Part shown: in pieces, positions 13,867 through 27,143 of the stretch
Numbering within the stretch: position 1 is the stretch's first letter
Layout: each line of letters opens with the position of its first letter
NCBI GenBank assembly: GCA_019321725.1
Contig: CM033111.1
Coordinates: 4,278,001 to 4,342,000 of the forward strand
Origin: Paulownia fortunei
Taxonomy: Eukaryota; Streptophyta; Magnoliopsida; Lamiales; Paulowniaceae
Length of the DNA stretch: 64,000 nt
Direction of reading: 5' to 3'
Made by a program: the position numbers and the translations under genes
Notes under the pieces: generated by a model
Databases searched by the model: none
Told to the model about the DNA's origin: nothing
What the model saw: only the letters and a program-made list of their open reading frames with translations

Positions 13867-14280
13867 TTATAAATTTATGTGCCCGCTTAGTTGATAGATT
13901 ATGTGAGTTAGGAATTATTTAACATATGGTGGTTTGACGATCATTATTGAAAAAAATACTTATGTTTTAAGATTAAATAAATATAAGTGGTATTGGATAT
14001 TGATGAAATTGAAATATGTATGGATTTCAAATTAGCAATGGGACAGTATGTGAGTGTCTTTTTGGTTTCTGTTAAAGCAGAGGAAGCCCCACTCCTACTC
14101 TGAGTCTGACCTCTCCATTCTTTTCCATGGAGTACTGAAATTCAAAATGGTCCAAAATAGAAACCAGATGGCCAAGTAGACTTGGTGAAGAGAACATCTG
14201 TTTAATTTGTCCTTTTCTTCTCTAGGATTTAAACTTGTGAGTAGCATTACCTACTCCACTGCCCTTATCTGAACTCTGGA

Positions 14281-14333
14281 GGAAGTTTCTCTCTCACGCA
14301 CAACACGCACACACGGACATCCATTCTTCTCAG
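14281..14333 (+). other. Probable 5' leader exon of LPP copy 2
   Basis: A pyrimidine-rich stretch ends in CAG followed by GTGAAT. The first coding exon begins nine bases before the ATG, immediately after a TTAG acceptor at 15952-15955, so an upstream leader exon is required. This stretch is the best candidate for it, with a leader intron at 14334-15955. The left boundary is unknown. Confidence 0.45.
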
Positions 14334-15964
14334 GTGAATTCACATGTCTTGTTGTTCTCTTTCTCTGTTGCAGTTTTTTTTTTTTTTTTAAGTTGTTTCT
14401 TTTGTGGCAGTAACGCTTTTTTCTTTCCATTGGATGCTTTATTTTCTGGGGTTATCTATAGTTCTCTTTTAGAATGATGATTACCTGTTCTGGTTTTGCG
14501 TTTGAGATTTTTGAAGTTTTTAGTAGCTAATGACCTTTACTGCCGCGTCTCAGTTTGAATTGGAAAACGTAGGACTTTGGAGCTTAAAAATATTTTTCCT
14601 AACTCATTGGTTTTGGCAAACTTTATTTATGATGTTAATTGTTATTGTCTGAATGAATATTTTGTTTGCGATTATTTATTATATGTTCACCAATTTAGGT
14701 ACTTAAGGCTTGAGTATCTTCAATAAGGAAATTTCAGTTTATGTGAATGTCATACTCTCAATAATTCATTTATCTGTAAGCATTTCACCAGCATGGCAAA
14801 GTGGAAAAGTGATATCAGCTATGATATGAAACAACATTTGATGGTACTCATTTTTTTGGTTTCTCTCTTAATACAACACTTGATGTTTAACTCATTTTTG
14901 GTGTATTCCTTAACTGTGTGTGTTAAGGTCGACAAAAATTGTCTGACTTTTTCCTATTCTTCCTGAGTCATTAGTTTTTTGTATGCGTGAATTCTTTGAT
15001 GCAATTATATTCTCATTGTTAATCTTGGTAGATTATGCAGTTTTCATTTTGAAGGGAAGGTAGTGTATTGTACTTATACCTAGTTACCTACTTACAAGTG
15101 GAACTTGCGGCCATAGAAGAACATGCTCAAATTGGAAATCTTTTAGGGGGAGGTAGAAAAAAATTCGCCATATTTGTGTAAGGTTTTTTGTCATGCTATT
15201 CAGCAACTTCTTCTGTATACTAAGCAGTATGTTACATGAAAACCTAAGTTAGAAAACTAGCAAGTGTGCTACAATTGATGAATTGTAAATATATCTTTTA
15301 TATTTAAATCTCCTGTCTTGGACTTTTCATCAGTTGTTAGAAAACTATCATTATAATCACTGTGATGAGGGTAGTCATTAATGAAATCTTAATGAAGGGG
15401 TGCTAAGCTTTTGCTGTACTGAGTGAGAGGCATTGAGAATGATTGACAGATGAGTTCTTCTTGCTCTTTGTCAGTTGACAGCATGCAGACTCCATGCCTG
15501 CTGTAAATTCTTGTTTTGGCAATCATAAATGTCCTGTGAATTCGATGCACTAACACAAAGTTGAATACACAGTTGGACTAAGTGCTAACAGAGAAAAAGG
15601 AAACTTCTTTACTTCCAACCGTGGCATGGTGAGAGATGATAATAAGAAGGTTGGACTAACTATGAGAAAGGTTTGATATATAAGTCTTGCAGGGGACAAG
15701 CTATCTGTTTGTTTGTTTTTCTCTGGGTTGAAGTGGATGAATTCAGGGTATTGTTGTTTGGCTATCCTGTTCATAGTGTTCCAGTTTAGTTTTGTTTCTT
15801 TTCTTGTTAATTTGACTTATATGTTTCTGTTCATAGCTAAGAAAATATCCTCCCAGTTTCTGACTGCTGAAAGATGTTTATTTTTTTTTCCTTAACATTT
15901 AAGTTAAAATTTTAATTGATTATCACACAATAATAAACATGTCAATTCGTCTTAGGTGGTCAAA

Positions 15965-18900
15965 ATGCCAGAGATTCAGTTGGGTGCCCACACTATAAGA
16001 TCTCATGGAACTCAAGTAGCCAGGTTTCACATGCACGATTGGCTTATTCTTATGCTGCTCGTGGTGATAGAGATCAGTCTAAATGTAATAGAACCATTTC
16101 ACCGATTTGTTGGAGAGGACATGATGACAGATCTCAAATACCCTTTGAAAGATAATACTGTTCCTTTCTGGGCTGTACCGGTATACTATGTCAAGCATCT
16201 GTACTGAACTCGTTGCATTTTAATATACTGACTGATAAGAGGTGATACCTTTAGATTTCATCCCATTAAAAAAAAATAATAACCTTTGGCTCTTTTTCAT
16301 GTATGACAGCTAATTGCAATAATATTGCCCCTCACAGTCATCATCATTTTTTACTTTATTCGACACGATGTCTATGATTTACACCATGCTGTATTAGGTA
16401 TGACTCTCTTTTCTTTAATCTTGTCTTTTTCCTTTTCCTTTTTCCTGCGTAGATGATAGATCAGCAGTTTTCAAGTGCAATTATGTTGATCATTTGTAAA
16501 CACTGTCAGGGCTGCTGTTTTCTGTACTTATATCTGGGGTTATTACTGATGCAATTAAAGATGCTGTTGGTCGCCCTCGACCTGACTTCTTTTGGCGTTG
16601 CTTCCCTGATGGTAAAGGGGTGAGTCCTGTTAGTATGCCTTCTGATATTAGGGCTGCGACATTTTTTTTTTCCTTTTTTCTTTTTAATGTGCATGTGTCA
16701 CACCCAGTATTCAGTAATAATACTTCTACATTTTGCGGATAGTTGTTTCATAATGTTACAGGGAATGTCCAGTGTACTGGATTGAAGAGTGTCATAAGAG
16801 AAGGGCATAAAAGTTTTCCCAGCGGACATACTTCATGTGAGTATAATCAGTGCACATTTCAATTACCTTATATTAGTGCTAAATGTTTTCCTCCTTTCGA
16901 AACTCTTTATCGTTAAGTCTGTAATCCATGTCGCACATATGGACTTACATTTTCTCATCCACGCCCTTATATTAACTTGTTAGATTTAAAACTTCCCTTC
17001 CGAACTAGTACTGCTTTAGTTTCGGTTTCTTAACTAATAATATTTGTGTTGATGCATTGCATTGTATAAGCCGGCTGATCCTATTCACGTCGATATATTA
17101 ACTATGTTGCACTAATAAACTTACATTTTCTCGTCCCTATCTGTATATAAACTATTTAAATTTTAGAATTCAGTTTTGTGCCTTAATTACTAGTAATTGG
17201 TATGATGCATTGCATTGCATAAACTGACTAATCCTAGTAATTTTTTTTTGAATATTACATTATTTATTATGTAGGATGTAGTTCTTTGTTTGATTAATTT
17301 TCTGTTTTAAGAAGTATTCATATATATATATATATATATTTATATATACATTAAATTCTCACAATCTTATTGCTGAAGTCCCATATTTTCGTATCCTGAT
17401 GGTGGGTTATTGATGTGATTGATTATTTTCAAAAAGAACCATGGATTTATTTATTGATTATGGATTATGCATAGAAATTCTCCCATTTCCGTCAGTTTAG
17501 CAAATCTTAGGAGCATCTTCTTTTGGTATTTTGTTATTTGTTTGAAAGTGCAAATGTGTTATCAAACATCAGTTGGAGGAGATCTGAAGTTTGATTACAC
17601 ATGGTAGCCACATGGGCTCTTAAGTTAGGGCTAGTCATTTGGGCCAGTGTGAAAGGAAGCCCTGTACTTAACTTGGTGGATCCTCGTGTCTGCTCATGCT
17701 TGTGGGCCGGATCATGGCAGTAAAGCTGTACGATTCCATTTAAATTGTGATGTCTCTTTAAACCACACAGAAGAACCTGTGTAGTGTAGAACACCCAAAA
17801 CTTGGACATTATGGGACTTTTTTGCAGATTTTAGATTTTATCCAGGCATGATCTCCGATGTTTTGTGCAACTAATTCAAATCAGGTTAAAACTATGTCAT
17901 CCCCTTTTGTGTGTCCTCGTATCCTAGGTTTAAAGATTTCATGAATCTGTTCGGTTGGACATATGCATTTGTTCAAATTCAAGCAGATTTTGATCCTATC
18001 AATTTTTTTTTTTCAATTTCTAACTTTTAAAAACAACTGCATATGTGTATGTTGTGTAGTTTCAATAGCACATTTAACAATAAGAAACTTAATGGCATTT
18101 TTTCGTATATGTGTAGGGTCCTTTGCTGGTCTTGGATTTGTAGCCTGGTACTTGTCAGGTAAAATTAGAGTATTTGATCGTCAAGGCCATGTTGCAAAGC
18201 TCTGCATTATCTGTGTACCCTTACTCCTAGCAGCATTGGTTGGAGTTTCACGAGTAGATGATTATTGGCACCATTGGCAGGATGTATTTGCCGGAGGCCT
18301 ATTAGGTATTTAAAATATGAAGTTGAATGTAATCCCTTGTTTACTCGGTATGTTATGTTGTTTACTTGTATATGCAATTGTAATCTTCTGTAATTGCTCT
18401 GTGTGCAGGGATAACAGTTGCCTCATTTTGTTACTTGCAATTCTTTCCACCACCATATAACGCAGACGGTGATTTTCTTCTTTGAGCTTATTCCTAGTTA
18501 ATAGTCACAGTGGCATTGTTAGCTGTACCATGCTTCTATTTGAAGTATAACTGTTCTTCAACAAAGATGAAATTTTGAAACAAATTTATATATAATTTTG
18601 AATTTATTTCCTGCATCAAGAACAATGACCACTGAGGCGCCAATTTGATATCAATGTGAGATTTTGAGAACAAAGGTCTAAAAATGTGATAAAGATGAAG
18701 CATCAGTGGCTTGTGAATCTGTGTCATTTGCATGATTACATGTGTTCATTGGCAAATCTAGTCTAGCTTGATAATTATACTACACTCTTTTTTGGTAATC
18801 ACTAGTTTACTAACATGCTTTGAGGGTTTCCTAATCATAGCTTGCCTTATGATTTCAACGTGAGAATTTCAAACTTGGAAATAGGCAAATGTAGGATTGA

Positions 18901-19283
18901 GCACATTTGTTTCACCAACAGAATTTTCTCCCCTCTTGTTTCTGGTGCAAGTGCATATCATCTTCATCTGCAATTGTGGAATCGAGCAGCATGCAGGTTT
19001 CAAATGCTGTGGACAAAATCTTGAAACTGTTTTATGGACGTACAATTATTATGTCGCGTCTTCCATATTAACACAACCGTCTGTTACTCCTGTCTGTTTA
19101 TACTGTGGTTTCTCCCAATAATTTAACTGATTCGATTATGTACTAATCGTTCTGGGATATGCAGGTTGGGCACCTCATGCTTATTTCAGTATGCTGGCAG
19201 AGTCGCAAAATGACAACCGATCAACAAACAATGGAAGTCGTCTTACTGTAAGGCAATCAGAACTCGAGAGTGTGTGCATCTGA
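15965..19283 (+). CDS. LPP2: Lipid phosphate phosphatase, LPP2-like (tandem copy 2)
   Basis: Second PAP2-family lipid phosphatase, next to and on the same strand as copy 1. Coding exons: 15965-16180, 16310-16397, 16510-16619, 16743-16836, 18117-18305, 18409-18468 and 19165-19283, giving 291 residues. The protein starts [15 protein letters not shown], very close to the start of Arabidopsis LPP2, which in that species acts in ABA signalling. Catalytic motifs are intact: KDAVGRPRP (118-126), PSGH (164-167) and SR...H...D (S214, R215, H221, D225). Exons of 88, 110, 189 and 60 bases match copy 1 exactly in length and phase, which shows common ancestry; the exon between them differs by one codon (94 against 91 bases). 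Differences from copy 1 are the missing 20-residue extension and a shorter carboxyl tail. The intron at 16837-18116 is long and contains an internal duplication. Confidence 0.92.
16941..17240. repeat. Imperfect tandem duplication inside an LPP intron
   Basis: Two diverged copies of roughly 176 bases lie in the intron at 16837-18116. Both contain an ACTTACATTTTCTC block and a GATGCATTGCATTG block in the same order. The copies start near 16943 and 17119. Confidence 0.65.
17317..17340. repeat. (TA)n microsatellite
   Basis: A TA dinucleotide run within the long intron of LPP copy 2. Confidence 0.85.
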
Positions 19284-22200
19284 TTTCACCAATTGGATGC
19301 CTATGCTAATGACTCGAGATCAATATTTGAAGACATGGAAACTGGGAGAAGACATTGAATAAAGTGTTCGACTATATAGTGCACATAGGTACGACGATAG
19401 ACGTTCTTACTCCTTGTTACGCAGGAAATATAGTGGCATTGCTTTTTGCTCCTTCCAGTACTGTAGCCCTGATCATATTTCTGAATTGACTGAAACATCA
19501 TAGATTGTGACAATTATTTTTACTTGTATAGTAGAGTTTGAAAGTTGTTGGTTGTCTTTACTTCGTTGTGGTAATATCTAGCACACATCAGAAAATTGAG
19601 CAGTTATTGAGTTGTGATTTTAATCAGGGTTTGCCACGTTGCTGCTATGTATTAATCCATCATCTATCCTGTGAAAAGGCTAAATCTGGCTGTTTCAATA
19701 AAGTTCGGTGGAGGTCATTGTCTAGAGACACATATTCCGGTAAAACTAAAGGCTATGTTGGTTTGTAATTTGGGTAGTTTTTTTTTTTTTTTCTCTCCCT
19801 CGTATCAAAATTGTATTTGAAAAATTCATTCTACTAAAATAAATTCATTCTTTTCCTAAAATAAAATGGAGTTCACTATATATCAATATTATTATATTAT
19901 TTAATTATTATATTACTATAAATATATAATATCTCTTGTTATATTTAAAAATAAAAATATACTCATTAAAAATATTGATGCAACATTATTAACCAAACAA
20001 AAATCTATATGATAATATTGCTACAGTACAAATTATTCCATCCTAAAACACAAACATTACTTTTATTCTCAAATTTATTTTTCAAAACACGTTTCCTAAG
20101 TTACAAGGGGTGAAGCTTTTGATTCTCTAAAATACAGGGGTTTTACATTTCTTCCTATAGTTTTTAAACTGTCATAATTTGAGGACAAATTTTGCCGGAT
20201 GGTTCGAATTCCACTGTATTGCATGTTCGGATGGGGGATTTTTCAATTTGGAAGGACTAACACGCTTTTTGCATACAAGGACGTTTTGGACGGCTCATTT
20301 AAGTTCAAACTTACTTATGTAGACAAAAGCACACTCAAACACCCTACGTTAGTCTGGTCCCTAATTTATCATACCCAACATCGCTTATTATATTTACAAA
20401 TCAAATCAAAAATTGGACACAAAATCCAAACTAACAAAGCAATATATTAGAGCTGCTGTTGAAGTTTAATCATTTATAACTTTTACAATCTGACTTAAAT
20501 CTAAATGTTTTTTACGTGTTATATTTATGTTACATTCGATGGTGTATATTAAGTATAATATATCTCATCATATAATTACACACTCATACGTACATACATG
20601 TGGGTATGTGTAGAATGTATATTAAGATGTACACGTTATCGAATATAGTATTTTTTAAACTTAGATGTTAGGGTCTTTTGTTTGGGGTTATTATGTGGGA
20701 AAATTTGAGAAAAATTACAAGCTAAAGGAATATGCCACCCCAGAATTTCACAAACCATAAGTGAAAATTGTAATTGCCTAGTAGCCCCGAGTATTTGGAA
20801 AACAGTGTTGGAGTCTAGGTTCAAATATTAGCCTTTACATGTGTTTGTCCCCAGAACCCACTTTCTGCACCATTTACTCTCATTGCATAATATTGGTGTT
20901 GCAACCTACCATTATTACTACACCACTAGCATTGGATTGGACTGCCGATATAGTTATGCTAGTTTTGGAGCTATCTTAAAGGACCACCTACTTTTATTAT
21001 AATTAAAATTGTAGTTCTTGACATTTAAAATACAACTCATACCAAGTACACTCATTGTTGTTGAATAATTATGTTAACATCTACAAAGTATGAATTAACA
21101 ATGCCCCTAGTCTAGCACCATTATATTTTTTACTGATTGTTCTCGTTCCTTTTAAATAATTCGAAGTTATAACAAATTAAGTTTTAGATGTAACGCGTTT
21201 GCTAATAAATTATCTTATTTTGTCTCAAATACAAAATATTTATCAACAAATTATCTTATTTTATCTTTTTTTATGTTATATGAGTGTGAATGAGATTAAC
21301 AATTTTATATTACTAAAGGATAATATTGTGACCTATATCAGGTAGACCAATGTTTTATTTTACAAATAGCTAAAAAGAAAGCACACTAGCTCCATCATCT
21401 TACTAATAAAGAATTATTTGACACCTGCTTGAAGTGGCGCAATGATAAAACGTTTGTAACATCCTATAAATGATTCATGATTTGAATCCCTTAGGTACCA
21501 TTTTAGCTTCACGTGGTTGTGCTCATTATTAGGTGGGTTTTCGGGCCCCGTCTTTGAGTCCCACGTGTAGTGTGCGATTGTACCCTGACATGAGCCAACA
21601 TACCGAATATTCACTTTAAGTGTGTATAAACTCCATGTGAGTGTGCTCGCTATAGGTGAACTCTTGGGCCCTGCATTTGATCCCATGTGGGGTATGCGAT
21701 TGTATTTTGATAAAAATCAATGTGTCGAATATTCACTCTAAATATATATAAACTGTTATCATACCAACATTTACCTAATGATTGGATAAGGGGAAATTGA
21801 CCACATCAATATTAATCAAATCAAACGTTAATGAATTATAAAAAAGGAAAAAAAAACTTTTGGCCCACTTGCACGTGGATTCAACATTGTGCAACTATTT
21901 CATGAATGCCATGCATTGTTTCAACCAAAATGGGGATGCTTTTTGTCCAACATAAATGAAGGTGAATTATTAAGCTTTCTTTTTTACTTTTTTGGTTAAA
22001 GTGAGTACTAAGTTGAAAACAATATTATATGTCAAAAGTATATAAGATCTTTAATGAAAAAAAAAAGAAAAAATACCACATTTTATTTTTTAAAATATTT
22101 TACAAGTTTTTTTAGTTTCATAATAAACATTTCATAAGATCTTAAGTTTATCTAATTTATTCAAAATAACATTGGTCAGTCATATAAAGCCTTGAAACAT

Positions 22201-22565
22201 ATTATAACCATTTTTTTAATATAAGTAAGTAGTTTTTTTTTTTTTTTTATTACTTTGGCAAACAATGTCCAAATAAAAAGTGAATTGTTGGATGAAACAA
22301 TAGCATGACTTCATAGGCTTAGATCGTTTTTAGCTATCAACCTCTGAAATCTAGAAAACAGCAACTTGTAACAACCCAACCCCAACCCCCCTACCCCGCA
22401 CCCCCCCCCCGGCGGCCCCCACCCCGCAAATATACATACACGCAACACAAGTAAACACAGATTAGCACAATTTGAATGGATTCACAAAATTTTGACTGTT
22501 AGGTTGTTGAAGCAGAACTATATTTTCTAACGATTTTGAGCAGAGAATTAGCGTGGGGTCTGAAA
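19284..22565. other. Intergenic spacer between LPP copy 2 and the BAT fragment
   Basis: The first few hundred bases are the probable 3' untranslated region of LPP copy 2. No further coding exon is supported. The spacer carries an AT-rich MITE-like stretch (about 19770-20110), a SINE-like repeat (21430-21760) and a C-rich run at 22376-22426 just upstream of the BAT-type exon. Confidence 0.6.
21430..21760 (+). mobile_element. tRNA-derived SINE-like element with duplicated body
   Basis: An A-box-like motif starts at 21435 (TGGCGCAATGATAAAACG). A B-box-like motif lies at 21479-21490 (GATTTGAATCCC), spaced as in a tRNA-derived SINE head. The following body contains two diverged direct copies with a period of 124 bases (from 21519 and from 21643). 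Each runs from GTGCTC through GTGCGATTGTA or its equivalent to an AATATTCACT block. An open frame on the opposite strand here comes from the repeat and is not a gene. Confidence 0.55.
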
Positions 22566-24000
22566 ATGGAAACTCCGATAAGGGTGCTCGACGACGCCGA
22601 TGTTGCTCCGTATCATCTGCTGCAGGATTCCGATGACTCGCGCCTCAATCAGCTGGGTTACAAGCAAGAGCTCAGCCGCAGCCTCTCGTACGTTTTTCAT
22701 ATTCTCTTACATACTGTAATTTACCATTAATTTTTCCCAGCTATCTGTATTTGCTTAGCTTATGAAGTTGGATGAATTTATTTTCTCAATAATTATTTTC
22801 ATATTTGTGGAGATATCAATTCATTTTTCTGTGAAGTTTATTATTTGTTGAAATGGATAGAAAATGGTTGAGAAGGTTGGAATTTGCAGAGAACCGACAT
22901 TCCTCTACAGTCTTTTGAAAATTCTTGGATTGGATTTGTTCTTGGATATGTTGCTCCCGCTCCATTAATAAAAACCACTTGCCATTACAATTTGTGAACG
23001 AGAAGAATTTTGCTAAGGCCCATTTCCAACCCATTACATCAAATTTAGTGTAAGTTATACATTAAATTTGATATTTTAGTGTAATTTGTCCTAAATTATC
23101 TCGAATCACTACATTAAAGAAAGATATTTTTGGTGTCATAATTTATTTATTTTTTTTTTTTTGTGGGTTGTGAATAAGGAGTTTAATACTCTCCACATTT
23201 GACAATATGGAGTTCTATGTTTATTTAATAGTAGTGCATTAGAATCTGAATAAAGTCTGTAATATTAAAATGTGATCTTATTTGGTATTTTGGTCCCTAG
23301 CTCAAAAGGGTTCGGAGATAATAATGGGCCGGGATGGGTTAAGGGTGAAGTTCAGAACTTTCATAGAGGGTGTGCCCTAGAGGCAATTTCCAACCACACA
23401 GCCAAAAAGGATTGTTAGAAATTCTAAATTCGGTGATGTGTATTGGATTTATGTTTTACACACGCTAAAATGTATGTATGTATGTGTAAGTGTATGTAAA
23501 TGTGTCGTCAAATATATATCCTATGCACACTACTAAACATGTCATCTACAAAACCACAAAAAGAGATTGAATTCGAGGATGCCTTTGTCTTTTCTCATTT
23601 CCTGTCAAAATGTAGCCCAAAAATTTACCTAAAATTTGGCACCAATCATGTAAACTAAATGCTCAATGATGGAAACACACAGTATTTGGTGTGATGGGAA
23701 TTTGAATTTTGGGCCTGTTTCTGTTTTGTTTTTGGACAGGGCTCTTGCAAACTTTTCTGTGACTTTCTCAATCATATCAATTCTCACTGGCATAACCACA
23801 TTATACAGTCAGGGCCTGACCTTTGGGGGGCCCGTGACTATGGTCTATGGGTGGCCAATTGTGGGCCTTATGACCTTCGTTGTGGGCCTATCTTTGGCGG
23901 AGATCTGCTCAGCCTATCCAACTTCAGGTGGGCTATATTTTTGGAGTGCAAGGCTTTGTGGAAATGATTGGGGCCCTTTCGCTTCTTGGCTCACTGGCTG
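22566..24000 (+). pseudogene. Truncated BAT1-type amino acid transporter (exons 1-2 only)
   Basis: Two exons, 22566-22687 and 23740-24000, encode the first 127 residues of an APC-superfamily permease of the plant BAT1 (GABA/bidirectional amino acid permease) type. Exon 2 has exactly the length (261 bases) and phases of exon 2 in the full gene downstream. By my count 59 of its 87 residues are identical to that exon, including the GGPV..VYGW and YPTSGGLY.WSA motifs. Both exons are open, and both donors and the acceptor are canonical. Nothing resembling exons 3-8 is visible between 24001 and 31196. The locus is therefore a truncated copy, or an alternative first-exon cassette for the downstream gene: its donor phase (TG|GT) fits exon 3 at 32655. 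The lack of stops argues that the loss is recent or that the exons are still used. An assembly gap is also possible. Confidence 0.75.
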
Positions 24001-27000
24001 GTAAATCTTCTTTCCCCCTATTTTTGTGTTTATCTCCAGTAATTAATAATTAATAGATTTTATTTAGTTTTATAGATTAGTAATTATTAGATGTTATGGT
24101 TGAATATGATGCGTTGCACTAACTTTTCCGATTATTGCTGAAATCTTTATCGGTTTAATATAATTTAGAGAAATCTTTGTAAAATAAAAAATTTCATTTG
24201 TTGTTGAGCACATGATTAGCAATTTAGTTGATATTCCCTTCAAATTTAGGCATTGGACTAATATTACTGTAGAAAAAAAAAAAAAAAAGAGGGTTTCTTA
24301 GGTTGGCAATATTGAATTTAGATTAATTTTCAAGTGTATGTTTATATCATTTATGGAAAATAATGAGGATTGAGGTGCCTATGAGATAAGTGGATGGTTT
24401 TTTCAAGCCCTTTTATTTTAGATAATTTTATTTGATTATTATTCTTTTTTTCAAAATCAATTACTAAAAAATAATTAGCATATCATTAGTCAAGTTTGGA
24501 AGTAATCAGGTTGTTTCTTATTGTACTGACAATTCCCCTTGTACTCTTTGCTTTTTAATTTTTATTTCACCTTCTTGGCCCTTTTTTTCCTGAAAAATCC
24601 TTCGAAATATGCGTCGCCCATTTTATCAAAGGGTTGTGTAGAGTTGTTCATTCGATAAATCAAATAGAAATTTTGATTTGTCACCGAAATTAGTGCTATC
24701 AATATCTAATCAAATTAATTTAATCAAATTAATTGATTCGATTGAATTTAGTTAATTGCCAACAAATTTTGATTTTTCGGTTTACCAAACTGGTAAAACG
24801 AATTTTTTTATTTATTTTTAAATAAAGGTTGCAAGTCACTTCCAATGCTATGGAGAAAAATAAAAAAAGCTGAGAGACCAAAAATGGTGGCAGGCTGCCT
24901 ACGGTTGGGGGACTGAGGGTGCAGGCTGCCGTGAGTTTGAGGTTTGATAATGAAGAGGGGATTGGTATGTAAGAATAAAATTAAGTAGGAATTAAATGAT
25001 TATATGAAATAAATAATGATGAAAATAGAATAACATGAGTATAGTAATTTTTATATTTGATAAGTATAAGGAATGACAAATGAATAAAATTGTTATTTGT
25101 TGTTTGATTTTAATTTAATAATTGATAATTAGGAATGAATGATATAAATAGAGCAAAATAATTTTAAAAATCAAATTACTCTTTAGTATAAATTTTTTAA
25201 AATAAAATTATATAATATGTTGTGTATTAATGAATTTATTATTATTTTAATTAATGTTAAACAATATATATACATATGTATAAAATATTGATAAAATTTT
25301 ATTCTAATGTATAATTTTTTATAAAAAAACCTACAAAAATCAACAAATGATGCCAGAGCAAGTTTTGAATTTATAAGTTTTAATCTAAATACAACTCGTT
25401 AAAATATTGTATATATATTAATTATTTATTATGTATGCATGTGATGTGTATTTATGTATATATATGAGATATGCATGTTACATATATAATAAAATATAAT
25501 TATAATACTCTTTTAATAATAATACAAAATTAATAAATAGTTCATATTAATATATGTAAAACTAATAAATATATTTAAAATTTTATTTTTCAATAATTAA
25601 AATATAAATAATTAATTAATAACATTTTTCTCGTATATAGAAAATTACGTTGATATTGTTTCTAAAAAATATATTTTTAATATTTTTATAATAGTAAAAC
25701 AAGTTCAGCAGGTCTAATTGTTCTCGAGTTTAGAGCGAGTTCGTATTCAGGTTTATAAAAATGATGGGTCGATTTTTAAGTTTTATCCAATATTTTTATT
25801 ATATTTAGAAAATTAATTTTATCAAAAATAAATATGAGTTTATTACTCACTTACCGGGAATAATTAAACCTATAATTCATATTTTTGGGAATAAATTTTT
25901 TTATGAGAATAAATATTACTATCACTAAATTATACCAATCATTTAAATGTGAATAGATTTGAGAATACTCATTCCGCTTCATTTTTGTCTATTAATCATG
26001 TCAAATTTCGAGCCTTATGATTGAAAAATTAAATTAAAATTCTAAAAAATAGAAAAAAATAGTAATATATATATATAAAGTAATTTGATATTAAATTTGA
26101 ATACAAAAATTTTGAAAAAAAAAAATTGATTATGGGACCAAAAATTTTAATTCAATTTTGATATGTATTGAAAATTTCGATACCTCTCTAACAGTTTTGA
26201 ATATCTTTTTGGTTTAATGATTTCTCAGTATTTATTTTGGCTTTCTTCTGCCAATTTGCCAGCATTTATTTATTTATTTTTCTCTGTTTTTTGCCTGTTT
26301 CAAAAAAACCCTCCTCCATAGACAAAACTAGTAAAGGCGTAAAGAGTCGGCAGGCCCAAATTTTTGCACGTGAAAGTGTGTGAGGACAAAAAATGAGAGG
26401 GGTTTCCTCGATTGGCTAACTTTTTTTTGAATTCTCTATTTAATACCTGTTCACATCACATGGCGACACCCCGCCACTCATTGTTAGTCCGTCCATACTT
26501 TGATTGGAATTTAAAATTTGAAAATCTTATCGTATCGAGCGCTTCCGTTTGACCAAAACTTTAACTGTAACTTTTAGCTCAATCTCAAACACCAAAACTT
26601 TTTTATATTATAATATTGTAATATTAATCAATAATTAATTAAAAAGTAATTTCAACATTCTAAAGATTTTTTTTATTGTTATGATAATAATTAATAACTA
26701 AATAAAAGTTGTATAAACTATCAAAGAACGTCAACAAATAAATATCAATTAAAATCAAAAGTGATAAACACTTTAAGTTGAAGAATGTGAAGAGAATAAA
26801 AATATATTAGGATATTTATTGAATAAAATAAAATGATGAAATATTTTTAATTATAAATATCTTATAATATCATTTGTTAAAGTTAGTGAGAGATATTTTC
26901 ATTTGTAAATATTTTGTTAATATTATTTTACTGTAATTAGTGAGAATTTAATAGAATATATAATTATTTAATTAAAATAATAATTAATAAATATTAGAAA

Positions 27001-27143
27001 AAATAAAAATATATCTTGCAAAAAAATAATATTTTCCAAACACATTTTCCTTCTACGGGAATAAAAATGTTACGGCGAAATGAAATCAAAACAAAATCTG
27101 GATTTTCTTCTTCCAATGGACAAACGAAACCAAACAAAATCTT

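Larger units (their letters stand above)
11573..14280. other. Spacer between the two LPP genes, MITE-rich
   Basis: No coding exon is supported. It holds the 3' flank of LPP copy 1, an AT-rich element ending near 12487, a TA microsatellite at 13460-13483 and a PIF/Harbinger-like MITE at 13580-13866. The last 200 bases are the probable promoter of LPP copy 2. Confidence 0.6.

Noticed and set aside
21414..21686. Minus-strand 90-codon open frame
   Set aside because: It falls on the SINE-like repeat and its duplicated body, so it is not a gene.
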